The notes under the pieces are model-generated. The model was not told the origin of the DNA. It did no database searches and saw nothing but the letters and a program-made list of their open reading frames with translations. Both the position numbers and the translations under genes were made by a program. Below, in pieces: positions 40,559 to 50,526 of a stretch of DNA of 64,000 nt (positions within the stretch are counted from its first letter, which is position 1; every line of letters starts with the position of its first letter). This stretch comes from Aphrocallistes beatrix (lineage: Eukaryota > Porifera > Hexactinellida > Sceptrulophora > Aphrocallistidae): positions 6,545,524-6,609,523 of the forward strand of contig OY725488.1 in the NCBI GenBank assembly GCA_963281255.1. Reading direction: 5' to 3'.

Positions 40559-40994
40559 TTGTGTGTGAATGAGTTCATAGTTTAAGTCTAAATATAGAAC
40601 ACCTTTTTTGACGTATTTCTGATTCGGTTCGAGTCCTATTTTTAGCTTTGTGGTTAGAGTATTCGTGTCTATATGCTCGACGAGATCTATGTCCGCCGTG
40701 GCTAGAGTTTTCCATTTCCCCTCAATGATAGAGTCGACGGAGTACTTACAGGGTGAGTGCTCGAAATTGGTCGTTTTTTTGCTCTTGTAGAGAGTTAAGG
40801 GGTTTACTAAGTAGTACTCTGAGGTCTAAGGTAGAACGGTGGGAAAAGGGTACCCCCAAGGAATTTTCGCCGGAGGTATCGACAAACTTCCAGAAAGGTA
40901 GGACCGGTGCATAAAACTCAAGGGGGAGTACATTGGAAATTTTGATTGCGATTTATAGCGATATCTGTTTGTATACTAGTTTTATGATCATTAG

Positions 40995-41034
40995 TCCATA
41001 GCCTACTGCATATACGTATGCAGTAAGCTATGGT
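40995..41034. repeat. Short palindrome
   Basis: CCATAGCCTACTGCATA and TATGCAGTAAGCTATGG are near-perfect inverted copies around a central ACG, so the 40-bp segment can form a hairpin. It is probably the remains of a small inverted-repeat element. Confidence 0.6.
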
Positions 41035-41312
41035 CCTATTAATTATGGGACAACCCTTGTATCAATTTAGAAAATCGCAATTAACCCCAACTTTTTGTGT
41101 GATGTTGACAGCAGCTAGCAGTAGTGTTTTCAGTCATGATATCTCAAAATCCAGGCAACAAAGTTACAGAATGAAATGATTTGTTAACACGTCTGCGTTT
41201 TCACAATCATTTCCTCACGCAATATACACTAGCTGATTTTATATGTCAAGTGTCAACCTGAGAGACTTTTATTTTGCTGTAGATTTTATATGGGAGAATC
41301 ATCAGTAATTTT

Positions 41313-41396
41313 TAGTATTTATACTCTAGTGCAACCCTTAACGATTAGGGAGTGGTACTCTCTAATCGTTAAGGTTGCACTATAGTATAAATACTA
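41313..41396. mobile_element. Snapback palindrome, 84 bp
   Basis: Two arms of about 38 bp are inverted copies: TAGTATTTATACT, then TAGTGCAACC, TTAACGATTAG, and the reverse. The loop between them is only a few bases. Almost the whole segment pairs with itself, as in very short MITEs. It contains no gene. Confidence 0.65.
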
Positions 41397-41689
41397 TATA
41401 TAATATTACTTGTTATAATGAACAAATCATAAATTGCACCATCTATGAGGGATACTATTAATTAGATTATTCCACCATATCACATTAATTATAATTTCAA
41501 TGAAATTTCCGTCTACCGTTCAATTTATTCCGAACTGTCCGTTATTTTACTATTGTATTTAGTAAAGTTGCCCGACTTGTTGTTACAACATAAATCTTTG
41601 AAAAATCAACATATCAAAATGGTTCCAGAAACAAACAAAAAAGTTGATGTGGGAAAAATAATTTTTCTAATGTTATTTCAATTCCCATT

Positions 41690-41990
41690 CCCACAGGATT
41701 TCTGTGGGAATTCCCACATAAACCCACAGAATCACACAGAAACGCACACGGAATTTCACAGGAAATCCCACAGAAATCCACAGGAAATCCCACAGAAACT
41801 CACACGGAATCCCACAGGAAATCCCACAGAAACTCACACGGAATCCCACAGAATCCCACAGATGCTCACAGAATCCCACAGATTTCCACATGTGGGAATT
41901 CCCATAGCCTTAAAGTCATTTCCATTCCCATCCCATATGGAAATCTGTGGGTTTTCCCATGGGAATTCCCATAGATTCTCATTCCCACGG
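41690..41990. repeat. Minisatellite, ~10-12-bp unit (CACAGAAATCC type)
   Basis: Irregular tandem copies of units such as CACAGGAAATCC, CACAGAAACT and CACACGGAATCC fill about 41695-41890. Related TTCCCATTCC and TTCCCATGGG words continue to 41990. The run gives spurious open frames on both strands, made of short peptide repeats without domain character. I treat it as non-coding simple repeat. Confidence 0.75.
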
Positions 41991-41999
41991 CAACCCTGA

Positions 42000-42845
42000 T
42001 TAATACGTAGTATATTCTATAAATCCAGGTTAATCAGTCACGTACATACCAAAGTTGGAATCGGGTCTACTTTTTAGAACCCGACCCGACTGAACCCGAA
42101 CCGAAAAATCCAAACCTGATTCCAACTCAGGTGCTTACAATAAAATCTGTGATAAAATGTCGAATGGAGGTGCAGCATTAGTTCGAATTTTCCACTAAAT
42201 AAATATTATTATACAAGTAGGAATGAAAACCAATACTATAATAATACATTACAATAATCCAAAAATTGATGCATTTTCAACTCGACTGAATTTTTTGAAA
42301 TTACCTCTCTTAAATTTAGTTCCCAAAAATAAGCTAAGAATATGTGTTGACATTCGAGAACCACTCAGAAACCATTTCAGTTTCCAACAATCAGCTCTGC
42401 TTCTAGAAGTCCCTTCAATCAATTACATGTATTACTCTGTGTATATACACAAACAAATAAATAAAAATCGAGTTTTAATCGTATACATATATGAAATTAG
42501 ATTAAAAGTGAATTGGTCATAAAGATAAAAAAACAACAATAAATTTGATGTGATCATGATTTTTTAGGATCCACCGTGTAAATAGGATACAATGCAGTTG
42601 TCTAAGACTATGTGTACTAAATGATGAGAATCCAAATTCTGGTCAATATACGAAAATTGTTGGTTAACTACGTATCCAAATAAGTTTAGCAATCCAAATT
42701 ACTAAACGATGGAAAAGTATATAATAACAGAAACAATGCCAAAAACCAGATAAAACCAACAGCAACTATTAATCTACTCCAAAAGCAACATTTCGATTGA
42801 TTCGATACAAAATGTACCACTGCACAATCAAAAATGCAATAGCCG
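42000..42845. other. Intergenic AT-rich DNA
   Basis: The sequence is AT-rich and holds no recognised gene. A plus-strand frame of 99 codons at 42223-42522 has a composition typical of translated AT-rich DNA and no recognisable domain. Nothing else is visible before the HMGL/EF-hand pseudogene. Confidence 0.45.
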
Positions 42846-42849
42846 AAAA

Positions 42850-44423
42850 AAAGGACACACACTTGAAGATAAATGGAAAAATTTCAAAGAAGTAAAGAAG
42901 TGTGGCTACCAGAACATCGTTGTAGCTGCCTTTTCAGATGAGGAACGTGTAGACGACGAGTTCGTCAAACAATTATTCGAGAAAGGAGAAGATATGACTA
43001 AACTCCATGCGTTCTGTGACTTCATAGATGGCGTTAATGAAGATGGTACAATCATTGCTGAGACAGTCCCGACTACCCTTCTCAAGATGAAATAGCTCAA
43101 ACTATGCAATCCCATCATTGAGATTGACCTGGATGATCAAAGGATAGATTGGACAAAAAAGTCGATCGTTGAGGAAGTGTGTCAACTTCTGTTGCAAAGG
43201 ATTGAGTGGAGCAAACAGCAACTTTGTCCCAAATCGAAGATATTCATCAATCTGAGACTTCCCCGTTGCCATGACCAAATGTCCGGAACGTGTCCTGAGA
43301 GTGGTCCAATATATCAGCTCTTTAAGTGAACTGAGTCGTCCGTTAGGATTGATGTACGAAGAATGGGACTATGGACGAGCACCGTCCGTGAGATAATGAA
43401 TGCGGAGGGATGGAACAAAGGTCACCTGTTGGTACATGTTCATCAGTATTTGGGTTTAGCAGAGAGTGTCCAACTGGAGTGCTTAAAGAGAGGAGCAGAT
43501 GGCATTTGGGCAGGTGTTTGTGAGGAGGGGGCAGCATTCGGACATGCTTGTTCCAGTATCACACTCTTGAATCTGATTTGCATGGGTAACAAGAAAGTTC
43601 TGAAGAGGTACAACTGCACTTACTTAAGGAATGCGGCTATAGAAGTAACCAAAATTACAACCGGTATACCTCCACACCCCCGTCAATGTCTGTACGGGGA
43701 AAGGGCATTGGATAGTGTCTTTGATTTCGGTGGTATTGCTGGTGGTAGGAGTAGACTACATTCTTTCGACTTAGCAAACTTCTTCGGTGAAGTGCAGCCA
43801 ATTCGTATTAGTACACTCTCTTCAACGGACATGCTGAAACAACAGATGATAAAGACGTTGATTTCACCGAAGAGATAATGCATTTCATGAAAAAGAGAAT
43901 GATCCAGGACCTGGTTGGTAATCGAAAGGAGGAGTATATGAGTCCTGTGGGATTAGCGCTTCTCTTTGATCGGGCCGGTGGCCATTTGGATACCAACATG
44001 AGGAATGTAATTGATAAGTGGGATATAAGTACGCCTCATTGGGAAGTATTGAGATCTCAACTCCGCAATATCTGGGATGAACTGGATGGAAGTGAAGAAC
44101 CTAGTCAACAAGGTGATGATGCACTCGAATTTGAAACATTTTTCCAACGATTTTTGAAACCATACTACCCGACTATCAAGAGTAGAGACGCAAGAAAGGC
44201 ATTGAAAGCTCTCGACATGGATAAAGATGGCAAAGTTGAATGGTCGGAATGTATGGTCTATGTTAACTGGGCTATCTACGAATACTCTGATATCAGTGAC
44301 CTGGAAGAGCTGCTCTCTGTCATGTTCAAGAAAGGACTTTTTATGGCAATGGAAGATGAGATACTCACTCCGATGAAGGATGGCAGCCCATTGGCTCAGT
44401 TTTGCACATTTATTGACAAATAA
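42850..44423 (+). pseudogene. HMGL-like aldolase with EF-hand, degenerate copy
   Basis: Joined across breaks, the translation reads as one protein of about 520 residues. The N-terminal part (KCGYQNIVVAAFSDEE ... ETVPTTLLKMK) and the middle resemble the TIM barrel of the isopropylmalate/homocitrate synthase-HMG-CoA lyase superfamily. It includes the metal-site segment HVHQYLGLAESVQLECLKRG followed by ADGIWAGVCEEG. The C-terminal part carries one clear EF-hand loop, DMDKDGKVEWSE. The copy is broken: a TAG follows LLKMK near 43095, and frame changes lie near 42860, between 43250 and 43270, near 43390 and near 43820. From 43878 the last 181 codons are open. No intron-like sequence explains the breaks. 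It is probably a pseudogene of a conserved invertebrate family whose substrate I do not know; sequencing errors would have to be numerous to explain it otherwise. Confidence 0.7.
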
Positions 44424-44519
44424 AAATGTATTGCATGTATTTATTTATCTCCTGAGTGTTTGTTTGAGTGTGCATTATAAAATAAAGATAACAATATATA
44501 CGTATATATTCTTAATATA

Positions 44520-44715
44520 CAGTCCCGGCAAAAAGTCTGGAATATTTTAGTATTTTCCAATTTTTTTGAATTTACCCGGTAATAAACATATAATATATTC
44601 TAATTAAATATTTCATACTTTTCGTGTTATAGAAAGAGTATTAAAATTTGTTATTTTTGCTAAAACTAGATATTCATATTTTACATACAATATTCCAGAC
44701 TTTTTGCCAGGGCTG
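44520..44715. mobile_element. Tc1/mariner-type MITE, 196 bp
   Basis: The terminal inverted repeats are about 27 bp. The left one starts CAGTCCCGGCAAAAAGTC and the right one is its complement with one change (CAGCCCTGGC...). TA flanks both ends (44518-44519 and 44716-44717). The interior is AT-rich and non-coding. Confidence 0.85.
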
Positions 44716-44728
44716 TATAATCCGAATA

Positions 44729-45187
44729 TGGGAGTATGACACTTGTGTACAGAGACAGTTGTGTACAATATTTGTGGGACAGTTGTGTACAAGCATTAGA
44801 AAGATACGTAGTTGTAGACAGCCCTAATAATATCAGTGGTTCTTTAACTAGGGTACTAGAGGTACACCAGTGTAACGTAGGGTATTTTGGGTACAGAATT
44901 AACTGCTACCTGTGAATATGAGTTGAATCGTGAACTGTATTTATCTACTTTTTTGGTTTCTGAACACATAATAATCTGTGTTGTTTAAAAACAAAAACAG
45001 GTAGGAATATTTTTAAAACTCATATTCACAGGTAGCGATTAATTCTGTACCCCAAATACCCTACGTTACACTGGTGTACCCCTAGTACCCTAGTTAGAGA
45101 ACCACTGATATTATTAGGGCTGTCTACAACTACGTATCTTTCTAATGCTTGTACACAACTGTCTCTGTACACAAGTGTCTCACTCCG
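44729..45187. mobile_element. Foldback element, copy 2 (459 bp)
   Basis: This is a second copy of the element at 38691-39322, with the same inner arms and A-rich loop but fewer terminal GTGTACA subrepeats. It is flanked by a perfect 8-bp direct repeat, TCCGAATA, at 44721-44728 and 45188-45195. This fixes its ends and the target-site duplication length. There is no coding capacity. Confidence 0.9.
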
Positions 45188-45365
45188 TCCGAATACTCCA
45201 TTCTTAGGATCCGAACACCAAAAATGATTTTATTCGGTTCTACGTTTTAAATCGACGTTTATTTTATGTATTATTGTAAACATAAGTAGACAAATTATTT
45301 ATAATATACTTGTAGATTCGAAAATATGATTTTAAAATCTACATTCTACACCCTTAAAACCCCAT

Positions 45366-45619
45366 GTCAACCGTTGGAAGCTAGTCTCTAGCATATATTT
45401 CAAAATTCGTCAAATGGTGTGAAAATATGTATATAAAGGTGTGAAAATATGCATATAACATTTTATATTGCTATACACTATAATACATTACTGCTTTGAA
45501 GTATTAATAACAGTGACAGTCTATTGAAGGCATTATACAATGATTTCTATTGTGAGAGTGAAGTCATATGTACAAGTATTATCAAAAATATTCCAGAGAC
45601 TAGCTTCCAGCAGTTGGCC
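45366..45619. mobile_element. Inverted-repeat element (MITE-like)
   Basis: TGGAAGCTAGTCTCT at about 45375 and its complement AGAGACTAGCTTCCA at about 45595 are perfect inverted copies within imperfect arms of about 30 bp. The interior contains a short direct repeat of GGTGTGAAAATATG. The superfamily is not clear. Confidence 0.65.
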
Positions 45620-45628
45620 CAGTTTATT

Positions 45629-45782
45629 AGTGGTGTAGACAGGGTTGCAGCGCAGGGGGAGCGCCGGCGTTCCCCCACTAATTTTCGAAGTTATAACTGG
45701 AGTTCATGGCTTATCAACATTTTGGCGCAAAATACTATTTTACAGGCGCTCCCCCACTTTAATTTTGAGCACTACACCACTA
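45629..45782. mobile_element. hAT-like MITE, ~154 bp
   Basis: The ends AGTGGTGTAG and CTACACCACT are inverted repeats. Each is followed within 35 bases by GGGGGAGCGCC or its complement. Size and end sequence resemble hAT-type MITEs. No clear 8-bp duplication was found, so the exact limits are uncertain. Confidence 0.6.
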
Positions 45783-45923
45783 GATCCCCAATTGCGTATT
45801 ACCAAAACTATGTGGCCACTCTTTGTTTTTATTACAATAGATACATACTATATTAAACAAAATTTCGAATTGGATTGGTGAAAGTAGTTGATATTAAGAA
45901 TTTTTTAATACTTCCAGGCGTTT

Positions 45924-45980
45924 GCACGGCTACTCTGCGGACACTAAGTGTTCGCTAGCCGTGCTACGTAAGTGCGCTTA
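45924..45980. repeat. Dispersed hairpin repeat, copy A
   Basis: GCACGGCTA and TAGCCGTGC form an inverted repeat around AGTGTTCGC. A related sequence (AGTGTTCGCCAGTTGTGCTA) lies at 52903-52965. The two copies share about three quarters of their bases over 40 bp. The family is not recognised. Confidence 0.45.
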
Positions 45981-46619
45981 TGAATAATCAATTTATAAAA
46001 TATAGATTGTAAAAAAATGGTCGTAATAGAAAAATTTGCAACTGCAGGTGTTAAAATTGTCTTAACCACTTTATGAAATTGATAGGGTTGCATTAATGGA
46101 TTCTGAGTTAACACCTTGTTTGGTGTCGGATCGAAAATCGTCCCCCGAAGTGCACACCCCATACTCTCAAAGCACCTCTTCCTAGACTTTCAGGCTATTA
46201 TCCTTACTATTAACTCGATTAATGTGTATGTGTGTATATATTTATATCTCTGAACGAATTGCCAGGTACAGAAAGCTGAATTTGGGATGTGGGAGTCTTT
46301 TGGCTATGGCTCCACTAAGTTCTGACCTAAGACCAAAATGTCGACTCATCATGGAATTATGACGTCATTGTCACCTTTTTTTACAATTAGAAATTTCAGT
46401 TTTTGAAAAATAACCCAAGCCATTTTAGGAGAAATTTTAAAAGAATGTAAATATTCATATACTTATCTTAAATATGATACATCTATCATTAAAAAATGAT
46501 GACTCGTCAATCTTTTATGACGCGTCATCATTATGCATCCAAAAATTTCTTGTGATTTTTCGAGTGATATCGATTATAACAATAAGACGTACGTATTTAG
46601 AGATGTTATCTACCTTATA

Positions 46620-47391
46620 CAGGGTGGCTCATAGGTTCTGATACAAGCTTGATTGGGTATAAAATGTCTTATACTCAAACAATCTTGGTTATTATGGTCT
46701 TTAGAGATTGTAATTCGAATATTTTCAATGATTTTAAAAGATTTTTCGAGTCTAAGACCTGGAAATGTGTTTTGTATGGTGAGTTTTATGGGGAAAAAAT
46801 GTGTCCTGGCACGTAGCGAAAATCGAGAATCCAGGTCACTCCTCATGTAAAAAATGTCTTCATAATCGATGTTCTATGACAATTTAGCACCAGATTCCTT
46901 TCATTCACCATGGAAATATTTCATAAATCCATTGAATTCATTATCAGAAACTTGAGAAAGTTATTATTTCACGAGATCAAATTAGGTACATTTTACAAAA
47001 TCACCCAAAATTGCACTTTTTTTCACATCAACAAAAAACATGATCCAAATGGTTCTCAATATGTACTGAACTAAACATCCTACATTTCTACAAATGTAGA
47101 GTGTTCGAGGGAAATGTGAGAGGCAATTTTTCCTAGAATTTGAAGACTCTAGAAAGATCATTTGAAAAACAGTGGGGCCTGATTCTCGATTTCGCTGCGT
47201 GCTAGGACACATTTTTCCCCCATAAAAATCACCATACAAAACACAGTTCCAGGTCTTAGACTCGAAAAATCTTTTAAAATCATTGAAAATATTCGAATTA
47301 CAATCTCTAAAGACCATAATAACTAAGAGTTTTTGAGTATAAGAAATATTATACCTAATGAAGCTTGTCACAGAACTTATGAGCCACCCTG
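46620..47391. mobile_element. Long-TIR element, 772 bp, non-autonomous
   Basis: The ends are inverted repeats of more than 200 bp. They start CAGGGTGGCTCATAGGTTCT on the left and end with the matching complement on the right (ATGAGCCACCCTG). TA flanks both sides (46618-46619, 47392-47393). The open frames in this region lie in the two arms and mirror each other, so they are not genes. CAGGGTG ends plus TA duplication place it near Tc1/mariner. Confidence 0.85.
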
Positions 47392-47661
47392 TAATTAATC
47401 AACGTGAGCCTAGGCGCCCAAAAGGCGTCAGGTTATTAAGATATCAGGTTTAAAGTGAATCCTTTAATTAAAAGCTGGTATACTCAATTGTAAAATGTAT
47501 ACAACAATGAAATACGTGTATATAGGATAGCATGAACTCATCAACTGCTGATGATACCTCGTTCATGTAGCTTCTCGCTCCCAAATGGTGATATGTACTC
47601 AACTTCCAGATTCATATCCATCTCAAACAATAGATCGTCATGAAAACATCATTATTTCTTG

Positions 47662-48741
47662 CTAAAAATCAGTTGATTTAGTGGCACCCTTAATAGGACT
47701 ACAGTTGCACTCTCCCGAGCAAGTTTTATCTTCTACATATTTTTCATTTTTACAAGTTGTTTTGGAAACAGTTAGAGATTTCGAGGCCTTACTTAGACTG
47801 AGTCTGGGTTTGCCTGAGTTGAGACCATCTAACAGCACGCATGCTTTGCAGAGAACTTGTGAAGATATGTAGTGGCAGCGAGTGCATTCAATTCGCGTGG
47901 GCATTTTAGTATCAACACTGGCTTTCATGTTGTCACCTGACCGTATTATGTCGACAATTGTGAGTGGATCTACCCTCTCCAGGTCTTTGATGAAAGTACG
48001 AGCAAACCCTCTGTAAGCATTGGGCGAGTATATGCACTCCGTTGAGAAATAATCTAGCTTTTTATGAAATGCATACATAACGATTTCTTTTTCATAAACA
48101 AACTTAAAAGGTTTGCATCTTGGAACTAAGGCTCCCTCTTCAAGGCTTTCCGAGCCTGTGACGATGCTAGTACACCTTTGAAGCCGTGCGATGTCTCCAC
48201 GGAGTGTGTTCATAATCACAGTTTCAGCAATATCGTCCGCATTGTGTCCTGTAACAAGTTTATTTACGCCGAGTTTGAGGGCACCACGATCCAGTGCTTG
48301 TCTACGAAAGACTCCACAAAACGTGCAATTATTCCTCCTCCCAATCTCTCTCACGATGTCATCCATGGTCCAACCGTACAGTTCCTTATAGGACAGAACA
48401 GTGAGAGGAATGCTGTACTCGACTTCGTTTCTCTTCACAGTCTCAAGGGAGTCGTCCCTGTACCCAGTTATACCTTCATCAATCGAGATGAGATGTAGCT
48501 TCAGTCCATACGAGTAACGCTTGTTTAGTTCATTCAGTATGTAAGCTAGCACAGTTGAATCTTTACCTCCAGACGCGCCTATCCCTACTACATCTCCCTC
48601 CCTGAACAGCTGGTAGCCTGTGATTACCTGGTGGATCTCCTCTTCAAAGATGGAACAGAAACAATCCTTACAAACAGCCTGTCCAGTCTTCGGACGCTTC
48701 AGCTGTGCTCTCTTCTCACAGTGCACGCACTTTATAGACAT
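47662..48741 (-). CDS. CTU1: Cytoplasmic tRNA 2-thiolation protein 1
   Basis: The 359-residue protein matches the CTU1/NCS6 family in length and order of motifs. It has an N-terminal zinc-finger-like CVHCEK...CKDC, the PP-loop ATPase signature SGGKDS at residues 57-62, CTFCG at 139-143 (the Cys pair expected to bind a metal or cluster), [10 protein letters not shown] at 165-174 and a C-terminal [16 protein letters not shown]. With CTU2 it adds sulfur to U34 of tRNA Lys, Glu and Gln in the cytoplasm (mcm5s2U), using URM1 as sulfur carrier. There is no intron. The ATG lies 19 bases after an acceptor-like TTCTTTTTTAAG. The stop codon of the next upstream gene is only 145 bp away, and the gap has no canonical poly(A) signal on this strand. 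The lysine- and cysteine-rich tail is slightly longer than usual. Confidence 0.95.
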   Translation of the reverse strand: MSIKCVHCEKRAQLKRPKTGQAVCKDCFCSIFEEEIHQVITGYQLFREGDVVGIGASGGKDSTVLAYILNELNKRYSYGLKLHLISIDEGITGYRDDSLETVKRNEVEYSIPLTVLSYKELYGWTMDDIVREIGRRNNCTFCGVFRRQALDRGALKLGVNKLVTGHNADDIAETVIMNTLRGDIARLQRCTSIVTGSESLEEGALVPRCKPFKFVYEKEIVMYAFHKKLDYFSTECIYSPNAYRGFARTFIKDLERVDPLTIVDIIRSGDNMKASVDTKMPTRIECTRCHYISSQVLCKACVLLDGLNSGKPRLSLSKASKSLTVSKTTCKNEKYVEDKTCSGECNCSPIKGATKSTDF

Positions 48742-48886
48742 TCAAAATATCGGGGCTATTCTTAAAAAAGAATTGAAAATAAATAATAATTAATGCTATA
48801 TTTACAATATTTACTTCTTAAGAATGTAACTCTAATCAGGAGCTAAGTATTGCCATAAATAAATAGATGTGACAGGTTAGCAATTC

Positions 48887-50251
48887 CTAAGACACTTTTT
48901 CACGTTCTATCTTGAAGGAGATGCCTTCTCGCTCCAGAGCCTCCAAACCAATTTTGATTATATCGGGGTGTGTCGGTATGACGACTCCGCGATCACTTAT
49001 CATCCCTAACAGGACCATCTTACACCCGATCCCTGCGAGGAGACCCACGCACCTGGACATAGCCGTGGGCCCATTAGGTGTGCCATACTCCAAAAGAGAT
49101 GTAGTTATACGAGATTTCCCCTCCACTCCAAGATCCGCTTCAATCTGGTTTACCAGGACAACCAGGTCTCGCTCATCCGATCTCAGAGGGTATTTCACCT
49201 CGAGGTACTGAGCTAGCGTTTCTACAGGACTGGCGAGAATTTCAATGGTTTCATCTGAGAGGATCCCGAGTTCTGTCACGCTGGCTACCAGATTCTCATC
49301 TCCTAGTACTTCAGTTACGATCTGTTTCAAATTCGACTTCTCTTCTTGGCCCCTCCCTAGGACATGCAGCAGATAACTACTCCAGTTAGACTGATGCGGG
49401 TACTCAAGTGCTTGTTTGGTGATTAGTTTCAGATCTTTGAGAGCATTCAGCACTCGCATATGTCCTGTATACCTTATAGACCCTCTCAGCAGTGTATGGA
49501 CCTCTGGGATGTTATACACCTCACGATAAGTCAGCGAGTCTCGATTCGGAATTCCTTCGAAATTAAGATCCTTGGACAGCGCAACATTCTCAAGGTGTTC
49601 TGCTAAAAACCCATTCTCACTATGGATGATGTTGCCATTCTTCATAAACTTGTACGAGTTCCAAATGTTAGTCAACATCCCCACTGGATGCCAAGTGAAC
49701 TTGTAGAAAAGGGGATTGTTCGCACATTCAGGAGCAGGCAAACCTCCACACCAAGAGGTGTAACTTGTCACCTTACCTCCCATTCGATGCACTTCCTGTA
49801 TATCCCTTAACGCCAGCATATGATCTATGCCAGGATCCAGGCCCATTTCATTCAGGAAGATTAGTTGACGCTCTTTAGCCTTAGAATGGAGCTTGCTCAT
49901 TTCTTCAGACACGTAACTCGCTGTTACAAGGTGGCGCTTTAGTTCTACCACTACCTCAGCAACCAAAGGGTGGAAGGGGCGAGGAAGAAGGCTAATCACA
50001 ACCTCATGCTTTGACACCAAATCTTGAAGGATGTCAAGATCTCCTGGTAGAATGCAAAGCTTTGTCTGGCAGTTATATTTTGTACCAAAAGTTTTAAGCT
50101 TTTCTTCTTCATTTGAAGCAATGGTTAGTTGTAAGAAGGGATCGCGCGTCAAGAATTGGATACAGGGCTCCACCACGTAGCCAGATCCCAGCAGGAGAAC
50201 TCGACTCTTGCTAGTTAGATTTAGAGGATCAGAATGCGAAGTTGATGCCAT
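48887..50251 (-). CDS. Saccharopine dehydrogenase (glutamate-forming), stand-alone
   Basis: The 454-residue protein covers the saccharopine dehydrogenase half of animal AASS. It has an N-terminal Rossmann motif LLGSGYVVEP at about 20-29, then VISLLPRPFHPLVA, VTASYVSEEM, MGLDPGIDHMLA and CGGLPAPECANNPLFYKFTW. It splits saccharopine into aminoadipate semialdehyde and glutamate in lysine degradation, in mitochondria in most animals. Animal AASS is normally a fusion with lysine-ketoglutarate reductase ahead of this domain. Here the frame starts with its own ATG, and the next sequence upstream is another gene, so the reductase half is absent. The size matches fungal Lys9-type enzymes. No intron is visible. 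A typical mitochondrial presequence is not obvious. Confidence 0.93.
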   Translation of the reverse strand: MASTSHSDPLNLTSKSRVLLLGSGYVVEPCIQFLTRDPFLQLTIASNEEEKLKTFGTKYNCQTKLCILPGDLDILQDLVSKHEVVISLLPRPFHPLVAEVVVELKRHLVTASYVSEEMSKLHSKAKERQLIFLNEMGLDPGIDHMLALRDIQEVHRMGGKVTSYTSWCGGLPAPECANNPLFYKFTWHPVGMLTNIWNSYKFMKNGNIIHSENGFLAEHLENVALSKDLNFEGIPNRDSLTYREVYNIPEVHTLLRGSIRYTGHMRVLNALKDLKLITKQALEYPHQSNWSSYLLHVLGRGQEEKSNLKQIVTEVLGDENLVASVTELGILSDETIEILASPVETLAQYLEVKYPLRSDERDLVVLVNQIEADLGVEGKSRITTSLLEYGTPNGPTAMSRCVGLLAGIGCKMVLLGMISDRGVVIPTHPDIIKIGLEALEREGISFKIEREKVS

Positions 50252-50526
50252 GTACGATGTGGATAATACTTGTTAATAATGTTAAGCATAAGTTAATAAT
50301 GTTAAGCATAAGACCGAACTAATTTCTAGGCGAGTTAGTTGTATTTTTGTTATATCAAGTATATCTTACTAAGTACAGATTATAAAACTTATTGTATAGA
50401 GCTCCAACAAACTAAACGATATAAACTGAAATGACAAAATACAATAACACAACCTTGAAGCACTCAAACAATTATGTAATTGAAACCTCTATAACCAGTT
50501 CCTAAAATAATAATCAGTTGAACTAA

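Noticed and set aside
40621..40645. tRNA B-box-like GGTTCGAGTCC
   Set aside because: No matching A box or cloverleaf, and it lies in the open minus-strand frame of the Trx/PH locus.
41553..41999. 148-codon plus-strand protein rich in HRNP-like repeats
   Set aside because: Most of it is the translated minisatellite; the opposite strand is open too.
42223..42522. 99-codon plus-strand protein
   Set aside because: AT-rich composition, no recognisable domain, and no support from neighbours.
46653..47371. Two frames of 65 and 129 codons
   Set aside because: They lie in the inverted arms of the 772-bp element and mirror each other.
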